DNA of 64,000 nucleotides from Turbatrix aceti (Eukaryota > Nematoda > Chromadorea > Rhabditida > Panagrolaimidae). The notes under the pieces are model-generated. The model was not told the DNA's origin. It did no database searches and worked only from the letters and a program-made list of their open reading frames with translations. Shown here in pieces: positions 48,152 through 59,467 of the stretch; positions within the stretch are counted from its first letter, which is position 1; each line of letters begins with the position of its first letter. The position numbers and the translations under genes were made by a program. The stretch spans positions 1,178,001 through 1,242,000 of the forward strand of contig OZ017767.1 of assembly GCA_963969345.1 (NCBI GenBank). Direction: 5' to 3'.

Positions 48152-49967
48152 ATGATGTTGACCAACTTACTGATTTCTTTGTCGCTGCTATGCACCTTTT
48201 CGACGGCGTACAAAATTGGAATCTTCACACCTGTTATTTCGGGCAGTCAGGTAAATAATTTTTTTCAAATCAAATGTTTTTTAAAAATCTATTTTTCAGG
48301 TTGTATTCAACCAAAGAGTGGCTGAAACGCTGGCAGACGCAGGACACGATGTGACACTCATTCACCTGGTCATTTTCAAAGACGTCCAGAACACCAAATT
48401 ACGATCGGACATTCAAAGATGGGAAATTGATGCGCTTCCTGCAAACTTGGACATGGAGAGAATCAAAACAACTCAGGCCAAAATGGCTTTCGGAGATGAA
48501 AACATCTTCAAAATGCTGCTGTCCAGCGAAGGAAAGAAAGCGATCGAACGGTTCACCAAGCATCTGTCAGAGAGCTGTGAAAGTAATTTTTTTAACAAAA
48601 ATATTCAACTTTTACTTTTATTTTTTTCAGAACTTGTAACGAACAAAAAAGCGCTCAAAAAAATCGAAGATGCAAAGTTTGACATTTTGTTCACTCACAT
48701 GTACGATTTTTGTTCCATTGGAGTGCAACACGTGGTCAAGGCTCCCACCTGGGCTTGGCTCAACAGCGGAGCTCTCATGGATTACGTTGCCATTCTAATG
48801 GGACTTCAACTTCCGCCAAGCTATGCTGCACGTAAGTTTAACCCAGTAAACAATACTTTGAAAAAAAATTTTCAGCAATGATGTCCGACGCAAGCGATAA
48901 TATGACGTTCGTTCAGCGTGCCAAATCCGTTATCGGTCATTCCATCGCTCTGCACTTTATTAAGAAAATGAGTGGAACACCGCAGACTGCCATCTTCCGA
49001 AAACAGTTTGGCGACGACTTTCCGCACCTGTTAGACATTGCTAAAACCGCGCCTTTAATTTTTGTAAATTCTAATGAGCTTTACGATCTGCCTCGACCGA
49101 CGTTGCACAAGATCGTCAACATCGGTGGTCTTGGCATGACGCAGGCCACATCCAAACCTCTTCCTGAGGACATTAAAAAACTTGTCGATGCTGCCGATTC
49201 AGTGGTCGTTTTCACGTTTGGATCTGTCGCGGACGCCACGAAAATGCCAGAAGCATGGAAGCGAACATTCATGGAAGCGTTTTCGAGGCTACCAAATGTT
49301 CAGGTGTTCATGAGGTATCCGGGAACAGACATGGATTCCTACAAGCCTAAAAACGTTTACCTATCCAAGTGGCTGCCCCAAGTTGACCTTTTGCGTATGC
49401 GAAAATATTTAATTTTAAGATTTGTTTACATCACTTTTCATTTCAGAGCACCCAAAAACCAAAGTTTTCCTTACGCACGGCGGATTCAATGGCATGCAAG
49501 AGGCTTTCAACTCCGGCACACCCATGATTACGATTCCTCTTTTCGGTGATCAATACCGTAACTCGCGCATTGCGGAGAAGCATGGATTCGGCATTGTTTT
49601 GCACAAAGCCAACATCAATGCTGATAACGTAGTTCGCGATATTAACACTATCCTAAATGACGATACATACGACAAGGCTGCGAAAAGAATGAATGCCATG
49701 GTCCAACAGAAGCCAATTCCGCCTGAACAGCTGCTTGTTCGCTGGACCGAATTCCTTGCCGAGTTCAAGACTCTTGACAACCTCCGACCAGTCGGTGCTG
49801 ATCTGGACTTCATTACTCTCTACAACGTCGACGTCTACGCAACGTTCGCTGCTGTTCTGATCACAATTTTGCTGATTGTGTTCTTCGTCGGAAAATTCAT
49901 TCTGACTCGGGTAGCACGCTTGGCTTGTCGTGTTGTTCGGGGAGGAGATCATCAGAAAAATGAGTAG
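48152..49967 (+). CDS. UDP-glycosyltransferase (UGT), copy 1
   Basis: Exons 48152-48250, 48300-48582, 48631-48831, 48876-49394 and 49447-49967 encode 540 residues. The protein has an N-terminal signal peptide, the variable aglycone-binding half, and the UGT signature in the C-terminal half: KWLPQVDLL, then VFLTHGGFNGMQEAFNSGTP, then IPLFGDQYRN. It ends with a lumenal-to-cytosolic membrane anchor (FAAVLITILLIVFFVG) and a basic tail. Such UGTs conjugate small hydrophobic molecules in the ER lumen (detoxification). The gene is tandem with a paralogue sharing all intron positions; the last exon is nearly identical over its final ~220 bp. Confidence 0.93.
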
Positions 49968-50667
49968 ATTTAGTTCCTTGCCATTTTTAAAATAAATTAT
50001 GTATCAAATAGTTTATTTCACTTGCCATAAAGATTTGAAGAAATTAAATCTCAAGCATCATGATAAAAAATTATTGTGATCATATTGGTTGATGGTCTTA
50101 TCATTGATATTGACTGATAATTTTAGAAAAGATTGTTGTCAATACAGATTAAAAATTGTATTAGTTTATCAGACACAACAACAATGTACTAAATATAAAT
50201 ATTCGTGTTTTTGAGGTTTGATCCTACAGCATGAAGGCTACAAAAAAAATATCAATATGGGACACGTCAAATGTTGCGCAAATCCAAATTATTTATTTGT
50301 TTTTTTTTTAAAATGTTATTTAACAAAGCCAAAATGTCTGTAAAAGTATGTGTTGTAAATTTAAGGCATAGTATATCCTTTGAAATGAACATACCAGACA
50401 TGTGTACTAGACATAAATATTTTTTGTGAGTATATTTTTAGTTCTTTTTTAGTTGATAGAACTATCTGGTATCGAAAACTCGAACCCTTTATGTATTTGT
50501 GATAATGATGCTTCGCAACACATTTAGATGAGGTTAAAAAATATAAACACGCACCGATCAAAACAGTACAAAAATCGCACATGTTGTTGGAAAGCTTCTG
50601 CATAAAAACAGTTTTCGCCTCTACAACTGTTGTTTTTTTGGCCCTATTTCCGTTCTGGATCAACACG
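49968..50667. other. Spacer between the UGT genes
   Basis: AT-rich spacer. TATAAA at 50542-50547 is the best promoter candidate for the second UGT. No other gene recognised. Confidence 0.35.
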
Positions 50668-52495
50668 ATGTTGATCACACCGCTAATTTTTTTAACAGTA
50701 TTTTGCTTGCCTTCAAAGGCTTACAAAATTGGAATATTCACACCTGTCATTTCAGGCAGTCAGGTAACCGATTTTTTATAAAAAATTGTTATAGGATTTA
50801 TAAAATCCACTTTTCAGGTGGTATTCACTCAAAGGGTTGCCGAAACACTCGCAGACGCAGGACATAATGTGACACTTCTAAATCTTATCATTTTCAAAGA
50901 CGTCCAGAAAACCAAAATACGATCTGACATCCAAGAATGGCAAATCGACTTGTTGTCCGATGATTTGGACATGGACAAAATTAAAAATGCTCATGCCCAA
51001 ATGGCATTTGAAGACCAAAACATCTTTAAAATGCTCATTACCGGAGAGGCAAAAAAATCCATGGAAGTGTTTACAAATCACCTTTCACAGAGCTGCGAAA
51101 GTGGGTTTTCAACCCAACTTTTCAATTTTTTTAAATTTTTTTTAGAACTGGTAACAAACAACAAAACGCTCAAAAAAATCGAAGATGCCAAGTTTGACGT
51201 TTTGTTCACCCACATGTACGATTTCTGTTCCATCGGAGTGCAGCACGTGGTCAAGGCTCCCACCTGGGCTTGGCTCAACAGCGGGGCTCTCATGGATTAC
51301 TGTGCAATTCTCATGGGACTGCAACTTCCGCCAAGCTATGCTGCACGTAAGTTTTCAACATTATTTAAATAAATATTTTTAAACTTATTTTTTACATTTA
51401 AAAAATTTAATTTTTCAAAAAATGATTTTTTTTAGCAATAATAGCAGATGCGAGCGACAGCATGACGTTTGTTCAACGTGTCAAGTCCGTCGTTGGTCAC
51501 TTTGTCGCTATGCACTTTGTCAGAAAAATGAGCGCAAATCCGCAGACTGCTATTTTTCGCAAGCATTTTGGCAAAAATTTTCCGCATCTGTTGGACGTTG
51601 CCAAAACCGCACCTTTGATTTTTGTAAACTCTAATGAGCTTTACGACCTGCCTCGACCGACGCTTCACAAGATCGTCAACATCGGTGGTCTTGGCATGAC
51701 GCAGGCTACTTCCAAACCCCTGCCTGAGGACATTAAAAAACTTGTTGATGGTGCTGATTCAGTCGTTGTTTTTACCTTTGGCACCGTCGCAGATATCACA
51801 AAAATGCCTGCGGCCTGGAAACGTGCATTCATGGAAGCATTTGCAAGACTGCCAAATGTTCAGGTGTTCATGAGATATCCCGGATCCGATCTCGATTCAT
51901 ACAAGCCCAAGAACGTTTATCTTTCCAAGTGGCTTCCCCAAGTTGACCTTCTTCGTAAGAAAAATGCATGTAGATGATCAATGTGCAAATATTTTCAGAA
52001 CATCCTAAAACCAGAGTATTCCTCACACATGGCGGGTACAACGGCATGCAAGAAGCCTTTAACTCCGGAACACCCATGGTCACCATTCCCCTTACTGCCG
52101 ATCAGTACCGTAATTCGCGCATTGCCGAGAAACACGGATTTGGCATTGTTCTGCAGAAAACCAGCATCAATGCAGACAACATAGTTTTGAACATTCAAAC
52201 TATTTTGAACGACTCTTCTTACGACAAGGCGGCAAAAAAAATGAATTCCATGGTCAAAAAGAAGCCAATTCCGCCTGAACAGCTGCTTGTTCGCTGGACC
52301 GAATTCCTTGCCGAGTTCAAGACTCTTGACAACCTCCGACCAGTCGGTGCTGATTTGGACTTCATTACTCTCTACAACGTCGACGTCTACGCAACTTTTG
52401 CTGCTGTTTTGGTCACAATTTTGCTGATTGTGTTCTTCGTCGGAAAATTCATTCTGACTCGGGTAGCACGCTTGGCTTGTCGTGTTGTCCGGTGA
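50668..52495 (+). CDS. UDP-glycosyltransferase (UGT), copy 2
   Basis: Exons 50668-50763, 50818-51100, 51146-51346, 51436-51954 and 51999-52495 encode 531 residues with the same five-exon layout and phases as copy 1. I took the ATG next to the signal peptide (LITPLIFLTVFCLPSKA); an earlier in-frame start at 50581 would add about 29 residues. It has KWLPQVDLL, VFLTHGGYNGMQEAFNSGTP and IPLTADQYRN. Asp/Gln of the UDP-sugar site are kept, while LFG of copy 1 is LTA here. The C-terminal anchor is nearly the same. Divergence is highest in the substrate-binding half. Confidence 0.93.
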
Positions 52496-53084
52496 TGAGA
52501 GTGCATCAGAAAATGGAGTAGAATTTTGTAAACTTTGCGGATTAATAAATTAAACATGTTTTTGGGACTTTGTATGTTCTTGATGGAAAAAATACCTTAA
52601 TCATCTAGCTGACCATAAATTATTTTGATCCGAAAATTTTAAGTTTAGTGTCGTCTTATCACCGATTGTGTGATAAGACTCGGATAATGTGTTTTGGAAA
52701 ACCCAACACATTGTGTGGAATCAAGATATAAGTACATCGCATAAATGTTAGTATGGATTAATAATTTTGTTTTTGAAGTTTGACTTCAATGTAATATGAA
52801 AAAACACAATATTAGATATTCTTTGCTCACGACTCAAATCACGTCCGCATTCAATCGTAAAAAATACGTGCATGCAGTGTCTTTTTTGAATGACCATAAA
52901 CGAGTGCGTGTCTAATGTTCGTGCCTTGCAACTTCTAACAAAGTAAATATATTATATAACTCATCAATATTTTACGGCAGAGTTTTGCAGATTGTAACAA
53001 TGTTTTACTCTTCCGCGTTGATTTATTTTGTGACCTTTGTTTTGCCGCAAGACTCTTTTTTTGCGGCTTCTTTGCGTAGGGAGA
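52496..53084. other. Intergenic spacer downstream of UGT copy 2
   Basis: AT-rich, no gene recognised. A small GC-poor hairpin (atcaccgattgtgtgataag region near 52660) is seen but is not distinctive. Confidence 0.35.
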
Positions 53085-53669
53085 TTTTTGTTGTCAAAAA
53101 AAGATTTCGCAAAATACAGAACAATGTTAAAAATCTTCCACAAATGGTAAAGTAAAAATATATGGATTCTGCTCAATTGTAGTAAAACGTATACTGACAT
53201 TTAAGCGCATCAACAGTGCAGCCAGGTGTGGATTATATCGCGTCACTTTGGGAGACTACAACTTCTTTCCAGCAAGTGTAAAGTCCGTTTGTATTTAAGT
53301 TAAATATAAACAAAATTAAAAAATGCCATATTTTTCAAACTTCCAAAAATATACAAATGCGCACATAAACATTTATTTACGAAATTGTTGACGACAAATA
53401 ATAACTACTACGTATAATAAGCAAAAAAATACTGGTAAAACATGGTAACAATTGTATTACCTCGGCATGATAGTACAGTATTTGTGCATGAATCCAATCT
53501 TTTTTACTCCATTGACCAAAAATGTGTCCACTCGCTTGCAATCCCAGAAAAAAAACAAATGATGAGCCTGTTTATAATTTTTTAACATTTTACTCAATAA
53601 ATTTAAATGTTTATGAACATTTTTTTCATGGAGAAAAAAAAAAGATGAACGGCCACTGTTGTATGGATT

Positions 53670-54226
53670 TCAACAGTCCATGCAATAATTCTTCAGCTCT
53701 TCGATGGAGCAGGGGGTTATGCAACACGCGTCGGTTAAACTTGTGCCTAAAAAAATAGGGGATACTGTAACTGTAAAATGTAAACGCAACGGGCAAAAGT
53801 CTGTAAAACTTGAACCAAAAGTAACTCACTCCTTCTTTTTGAGATGGAACGTCGACTTCGGCATTTCGGACAATACTTGTGCATGTCATTTTTCAAAATG
53901 TTACCACACCGTCTGATTTTGTCAGACTTTTTCGCCAAACCGGGGTACTCCTCCGGTTCTGGTTCTTCAACCACCACAGAAGGTGACAGGAAAGCGCCAA
54001 CATTCCTCGAGTTCTGCAACAACACACCCCGTGATTCCGGATCTTCATTGACGGCCAAGAAATACAGTGGAAGATTCTGGAAATACGCAAAGCCATCTTG
54101 AGGGGTGGAAATCAATTCATAGGATGGGTTATCATCGTTTCTGCTCTGGGTGGCAACCGGAGTCATGAGAACGACCGCTGCAAGAGTGTAGGCCAGAAAT
54201 GACGATACAGCGCTTACTGGCTGCAT
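53670..54226 (-). CDS. Insulin-like peptide precursor, copy A
   Basis: Exon 1 (53830-54226) and exon 2 (53670-53746) join in phase 1 to give 157 residues. After a signal peptide (~1-26) comes an acidic pro-segment. The B chain is RRCGNILKNDMHKYCPKC (Cys107, Cys119, Cys122; C-x11-C spacing). A short C-peptide bounded by dibasic sites follows (RSRRSISKRR). The A chain is ACCITPCSIEELKNYCMDC (Cys140, 141, 145, 154, 157). The eighth and extra cysteines at the ends of both chains match nematode insulins with a fourth disulfide. The A chain is invisible without removing the intron. Such peptides act on DAF-2-type receptors as agonists or antagonists; which is not predictable here. Confidence 0.93.
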
Positions 54227-54801
54227 TGCGAAACAAACAACAATAGAAAATTAGTATATTCGTTTGAAGAATGGTAGACTTATGACAGATAGTAAAACCC
54301 GACGTGGCAGCGCCGTGATGAACGCTTCTCTACAACAACGGCACAACAAACTGCCAAAGCCATATAATGATATCTTAAATGCCGTCACCTGTTGCCAGAG
54401 GCCGGCCGAGACCACACCTTGTTCGTTAGGCGGCCGGCTTTTGCCAGAAAAGGCAAAGGGGCGGAGTCTGTTTCGCAGATGCAGCAGCGTTCCAACCCCC
54501 TCAGCCAGAGGATCAGGTTGGCACTTTTTTGTTAAGCTCCCGTGATGAGGGAAAGAAAGAAAGTTGATGCCTTAACTATACCGTAATGAGCACACATATT
54601 CCCGGGAGAGCTGGCTAATAGCGTACTCATCCCCCGATGTCGTACAGTGGTGATTTTCGGGGCTGTGAAACCCCCAAGTTTTGGTCTATGACGTCGAGAA
54701 ATAATAGCTGCACAATGACAAGCATGTCTGCAGACAGGTAAAAAGTTGGACGTAGCAAAGGTCACTAAAAAGATGGGAGCCGGTGCATGAAAAATCCCTG
54801 C
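54227..54801. promoter_or_regulatory. Upstream region of insulin-like gene A
   Basis: This region holds the promoter of copy A and is duplicated upstream of copy B (58430-59005). It contains a GC-rich inverted repeat (gccggccg at 54401-54408 and cggccggc at 54431-54438). A 93-codon plus-strand frame (54264-54545) is present in both copies but has no family resemblance. Confidence 0.4.
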
Positions 54802-54806
54802 AATTG

Positions 54807-56821
54807 TGTTGCCGGGGCTCCCGGCTAGCTCGCGCTTCCTCGTAGATCCCGGACACTTCGTAGTAGACAATAGTTTATCAGTAGAATCTCTCGTACAACA
54901 ACCGTGAACAATTTATACGTAAGACGATGACTCGATGACGACGACCGCTGCGTGTCCCCAACCGGGACGAGCGCGTGCCACGCGCGACCTGCCTGCTGCT
55001 ACTCCCGCCGACCAGAATGATGACTCGGCGTCATCAGTCGCTGCCGATCTGCCTGTCTTGCCGGCGCACGCTTCTCTCGTGGCCGCACACGTTCTCTGCC
55101 TCGCGCGCATGGCTCGCTCGCCAGTCCCCGGGAGAATGGTCGCCCAGTCCCGGCACCAATCCTTCCCCCAGCTGACAGTCACCGCCAGATCCTACAGGAT
55201 ACTGCGGCATGCGTCAGCTCAACTGAGCTAGCCGGGACTGCGTCTGCAGCCATCTTCTGCCGCTTTCCGATGTCTTGACTTCCTTTGATTCTCATCTGAG
55301 CGGTGTCATCGTCACTGCCGCTTCATTCTCGTAGTTTCCTTCACTCAGCTGAGTAGATCTCGTGCCGCTTTCTTCTTTCGTTGCTGGCTTCTGCGAAACC
55401 ACCTGGCCTCCCATGGGTACCACTCTGAGTTGCCGGCCCCTGTGCGACGTCATCACGTGGTGTGGCCCCTTCTAGCTCTCCGGCGGAAGCTCTGCTCTTC
55501 CGCTGGACACGTTCTTTGGCTCCATCGAGATCCATCCATTCACTTGCTCAGCCAGACCATTTCGTTGTCTCCAACCGACTAGCCACCTGGCTGTTATCTT
55601 TCGAGGGTTCTCCGTCTTTCCTGGTCGCCGGCCCCTGCTGCCGGTGCTCGTCTGACGTTCTCCTGACCGCTTCTGGCTCACCTGACCCTCGGCTACGCCT
55701 CTCTGCTTTCTTCGGATCAGCCGGCCTGTCCTGCCGGTTGCGACGATATCCACTGTTGGCTCAAACCTGGCACATGTGCACCTGGCCAGATTCTTTTGCC
55801 GCTCTGCTGGATGCTTCACTCTGCTGCGTCACCTTCTCATCCAGAGTCGCCGAACGTCCTCGATGCTGGCTTGCATCGCATCACCGGTACTCGACTGCCC
55901 CTCGCCAAGTACCGTGAGATTCCATCCATGTCCTCCGCAGCTGAGGACAACCTGCGGCCAGCTCTCTGCTTCCTGCGGCAATGCGTGACCGCTACCTGCC
56001 ATTCTGGGGGTTTTCCTGCCTCCCAAGCTGCACTTCTGCACTCATGGCTTCTCTGGACGGCCACACCTGTGGCACGCTGACACTCTTCTCGCTGAAGCTC
56101 GGTGCCACCCCTGGGCCCATCGATTCTTTCTTGCAGCTCAACTGAACTCATGCTGCCTCGTGTCGTATCTGTCTTCTGTCTACTGGCCAACTGGCATGGC
56201 CATTTCGTCGCCGCAAAATCAAGACATGGCACGTTACGTTAGCCATTCTTGATTGATTCTGGTCAAGGGCGAAGCCAACTGGCCGTCCCGTCTTCTGTCG
56301 TCTTGATTCCACACACAGCCGCCGCTTGCTTGTGTGTCTGTCGCTTTGCAGGTCGCCGTGCGCTGTCGCCATCGATCAATCATCAGCCGCGTAGTCTCAT
56401 CGTTGGCGTAGTCGATTTGCAGTCGTAGTCTCTCCTCGGCGTAGTTCGAATAGCTTCTCGTCACCATTTGTTGCCGGGGCTCCCGGCTAGCTCGCGCTTC
56501 CTCGTAGATCCCGGACACTTCGTAGTAGACAATAGTTTATCAGTAGAATCTCTCGTACAACAACCGTGAACAATTTATACATAAGGACGATGACTCGATG
56601 ACGACGACCGCTGCGTGTCCCCAACCGGGACGAGCGCGTGCCACGCGCGACCTGCCTGCTGCTACTCCCGCCGACCAGAATGATGACTCGGCGTCATCAG
56701 TCGCTACCGATCTGCCTGTCTTGCCGGCGCACGCTTCTCTCGTGGCCGCACACGTTCTCTGCCTCGCGCGCATGGCTCGCTCGCCAGTCCCCGGGAGAAT
56801 GGTCGCCCAGTCCCGGCACCA
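54807..56821 (-). mobile_element. Non-autonomous LTR retroelement with 5-bp target duplication
   Basis: Two 352/353-bp LTRs (54807-55158 and 56469-56821) with TG...CA ends flank a 1.31-kb interior. AATTG is duplicated on both sides (54802-54806, 56822-56826). Read on the minus strand, a tRNA-primer-like TGGTGACGAGAAGC follows the 56469-56821 LTR, and a purine-rich tract (ctgggggaaggat) precedes the other, so the element points left. Interior frames (for example 56234-56518 and 55837-56232, minus) show no recognisable protease, reverse transcriptase or integrase. The LTR pair is almost identical, so insertion is recent. Unit B carries the intact pre-insertion site. Confidence 0.9.
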
Positions 56822-57280
56822 AATTGGAAAAAAAGGTTGTTGACACACAATTAAATAGTCTGATTTTTGACGCATATATTAGTAGGTAGCTCAAAAGTAT
56901 GTATGCTAAAATAGAAATTTTGTTTTGGCGTCATAAAAATAATTGGCCATGCCAGGAGCCTGGCCATGACGATTTTAAAAGTGAACAAATCTTTTTTTTT
57001 GGTTTGCAGATGCAGAAAATGTACAGTTGATTTGTGTGCCAAAAGAGTTCTTGCGTTAAGTTAAAGTTCGATCCCCAATATTTTGTTTGCACCACGTGCT
57101 CAAAAAGTATAAGGAAGTGCACGTGCTGTTTGTTTTTTTTCTGTTTTTTCTAGAAGAGTCCCCAAAAAGTGCTTTCCAGAGAAAAAAAGACAGAAATAGC
57201 GTATAACAAAAAAACTAGAGATTCAAAGGCTTTTCCTGCAAATCCGGCACTTACTTTGCAACAAAGTACAAAAAATACGT

Positions 57281-59467
57281 TTTTTTTTTGTTGTCAAAAA
57301 AAGATTTCGCAAAATACAAAACAATGTTAAAAATCTTCCACAAATTGTAAAGTAAAAATTTATGGATTCTGCTCAATTGTAGTAAAACGTATACTGACAT
57401 TTAAGCGCATCAACAGTGCAGCCAGGTGTGGATTATATCGCGTCACTTTGGGAGACTACAACTTCTTTCCAGCAAGTGTAAAGTCCGTTTGTATTTAAGT
57501 TAAATATAAACAAAATTAAAAAATGCCATATTTTTCAAACTTCCAAAAATATACAAATGCGCACATAAAGATTTATTTACGAAATTGTTGACGACAAATA
57601 ATTACTACTACGTATAATAAGCAAAACAATACTGGTAAAACATGGTAACAATTGTATGTATTACATCGGCATGATAGCACAGTATTTGTGCATGAATCCA
57701 ATCTTTTTTACTCCATTGACCAAAAATGTGTCCAATCGCTTGCAATCCCAGAAAAAAACAAATGATGAGCCTGTTTATAATTTTTTAACATTTTACTCAA
57801 TAAATTTAAATGTTTATGAACATTTTTTTTCATGGAGAAAAAAAAAGATGAACGGCCACTGTTGTATGGTTTTCAACAGTCCATGCAATAATTCTTCAGC
57901 TCTTCGATGGAGCAGGGGGTTATGCAACACGCGTCGGTTAAACTTGTGCCTAAAAAAATAGGGGATACTGTAACTGTAAAATATAAACGCAACGGGCAAA
58001 AGTCTGTAAAACTTGAACCAAAAGTAACTCACTCCTTCTTTTTGAGATGGAACGTCGACTTCGGCATTTCGGACAATACTTGTGCATGTCATTTTTCAAA
58101 ATGTTACCACACCGTCTGATTTTGTCAGACTTTTTCGCCAAACCGGGGTACTCCTCCGGTTCTGGTTCTTCAACCACCACAGAAGGTGACAGGAAAGCGC
58201 CAACATTCCTCGAGTTCTGCAACAACACACCCCGTGATTCCGGATCTTCATTGACGGCCAAGAAATACAGTGGAAGATTCTGGAAATACGCAAAGCCATC
58301 TTGAGGGGTGGAAATCAATTCATAGGATGGGTTATCATCGTTTCTGCTCTGGGTGGCAACCGGAGTCATGAGAACGACCGCTGCAAGAGTGTAGGCCAGA
58401 AATGACGATACAGCGCTTACTGGCTGCATTGCGAAACAAACAACAATAGAAAATTAGTATATTCGTTTGAAGAATGGTAGACTTATGACAGATAGTAAAA
58501 CCCGACGTGGCAGCGCCGTGATGAACGCTTCTCTACAACAACGGCACAACAAACTGCCAAAGCCATATAATGATATCTTAAATGCCGTCACCTGTTGCCA
58601 GAGGCCGGCCGAGACCACACCTTGTTCGTTAGGCGGCCGGCTTTTGCCAGAAAAGGCAAAGGGGCGGAGTCTGTTTCGCAGATGCAGCAGCGTTCCAACC
58701 CCCTCAGCCAGAGGATCAGGTTGGCACTTTTTTGTTAAGCTCCCGTGATGAGGGAAAGAAAGAAAGTTGATGCCTTAACTATACCGTAATGAGCACACAT
58801 ATTCCCGGGAGAGCTGGCTAATAGCGTACTCATCCCCCGATGTCGTACAGTGGTGATTTTCGGGGCTGTAAAACCCCCAAGTTTTGGTCTATGACGTCGA
58901 GAAATAATAGCTGCACAATGACAAGCATGTCTGCAGACAGGTAAAAAGTTGAACGTAGCAAAGGTCACTAAAAAGATGGGAGCCGGTGCATGAAAAATCC
59001 CTGCAATTGGAAAAAAAAGGTTGTTGACACGCAATTAAATAGTCTGATTTTTGACGCATATATTAGTAGGTAGCTCAAAAGTATGTATGCTAAAATAGAA
59101 ATTTTGTTTTGGCGTCATAAAAATAATTGGCCATGCCAGGAGCCTGGCCATGACGATTTTAAAAGTGAATAAATCTTTTTTTTTTTGGTTTGCAGATGCA
59201 GAAAATGTACAGTTGATTTGGGTGCCTTCAAAAGTGACATCTGAGTTCTTGCGTTAAGTTAAAGTTCGATCCCCAATATTTTGTTTGTACCACGTGCTCA
59301 AAAAGTATAAGGAAGTGCACGTGCTGTTTTTTTTTTTCTAGAAGATTCCCCAAAAAGTGCTTTCCAGAGAAAAAAAGACAGAAAAAGCGTATAACAAAAA
59401 AACTAGAGATTCAAAGGCTTTTCCTGCAAATCCGGCACTTACTTTGCAACAAAGTACAAAAAATACG
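57281..59467. repeat. Tandem duplication, unit B (uninterrupted)
   Basis: A near-identical copy of unit A lacking the LTR element. The sequence caattggaaaaaaaagg around 59005 is the empty insertion site. Confidence 0.92.
57873..58429 (-). CDS. Insulin-like peptide precursor, copy B
   Basis: Exons 58033-58429 and 57873-57949 encode the same 157-residue preproprotein as copy A: signal peptide, pro-segment, B chain with C-x11-C, RSRRSISKRR linker, A chain CCITPCSIEELKNYC. I find no amino-acid difference in exon 1 and none in the A chain. The upstream ~575 bp are also duplicated, but here they are not separated from more distal sequence by the LTR element, so expression may differ from copy A. 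Confidence 0.93.

Larger units (their letters stand above)
53085..57280. repeat. Tandem duplication, unit A (interrupted by an LTR element)
   Basis: The unit starts at tttttgttgtcaaa and ends at aaaaaatacg. Without the 2.0-kb LTR element and its 5-bp duplication it is about 2.18 kb, matching unit B (57281-59467) nearly base for base. It contains one insulin-like gene and its upstream region. Confidence 0.92.

Noticed and set aside
54264..54545. 93-codon plus-strand ORF upstream of insulin copy A, repeated at 58467-58748
   Set aside because: Its conservation is explained by the recent tandem duplication; composition and context are those of the insulin promoter region.
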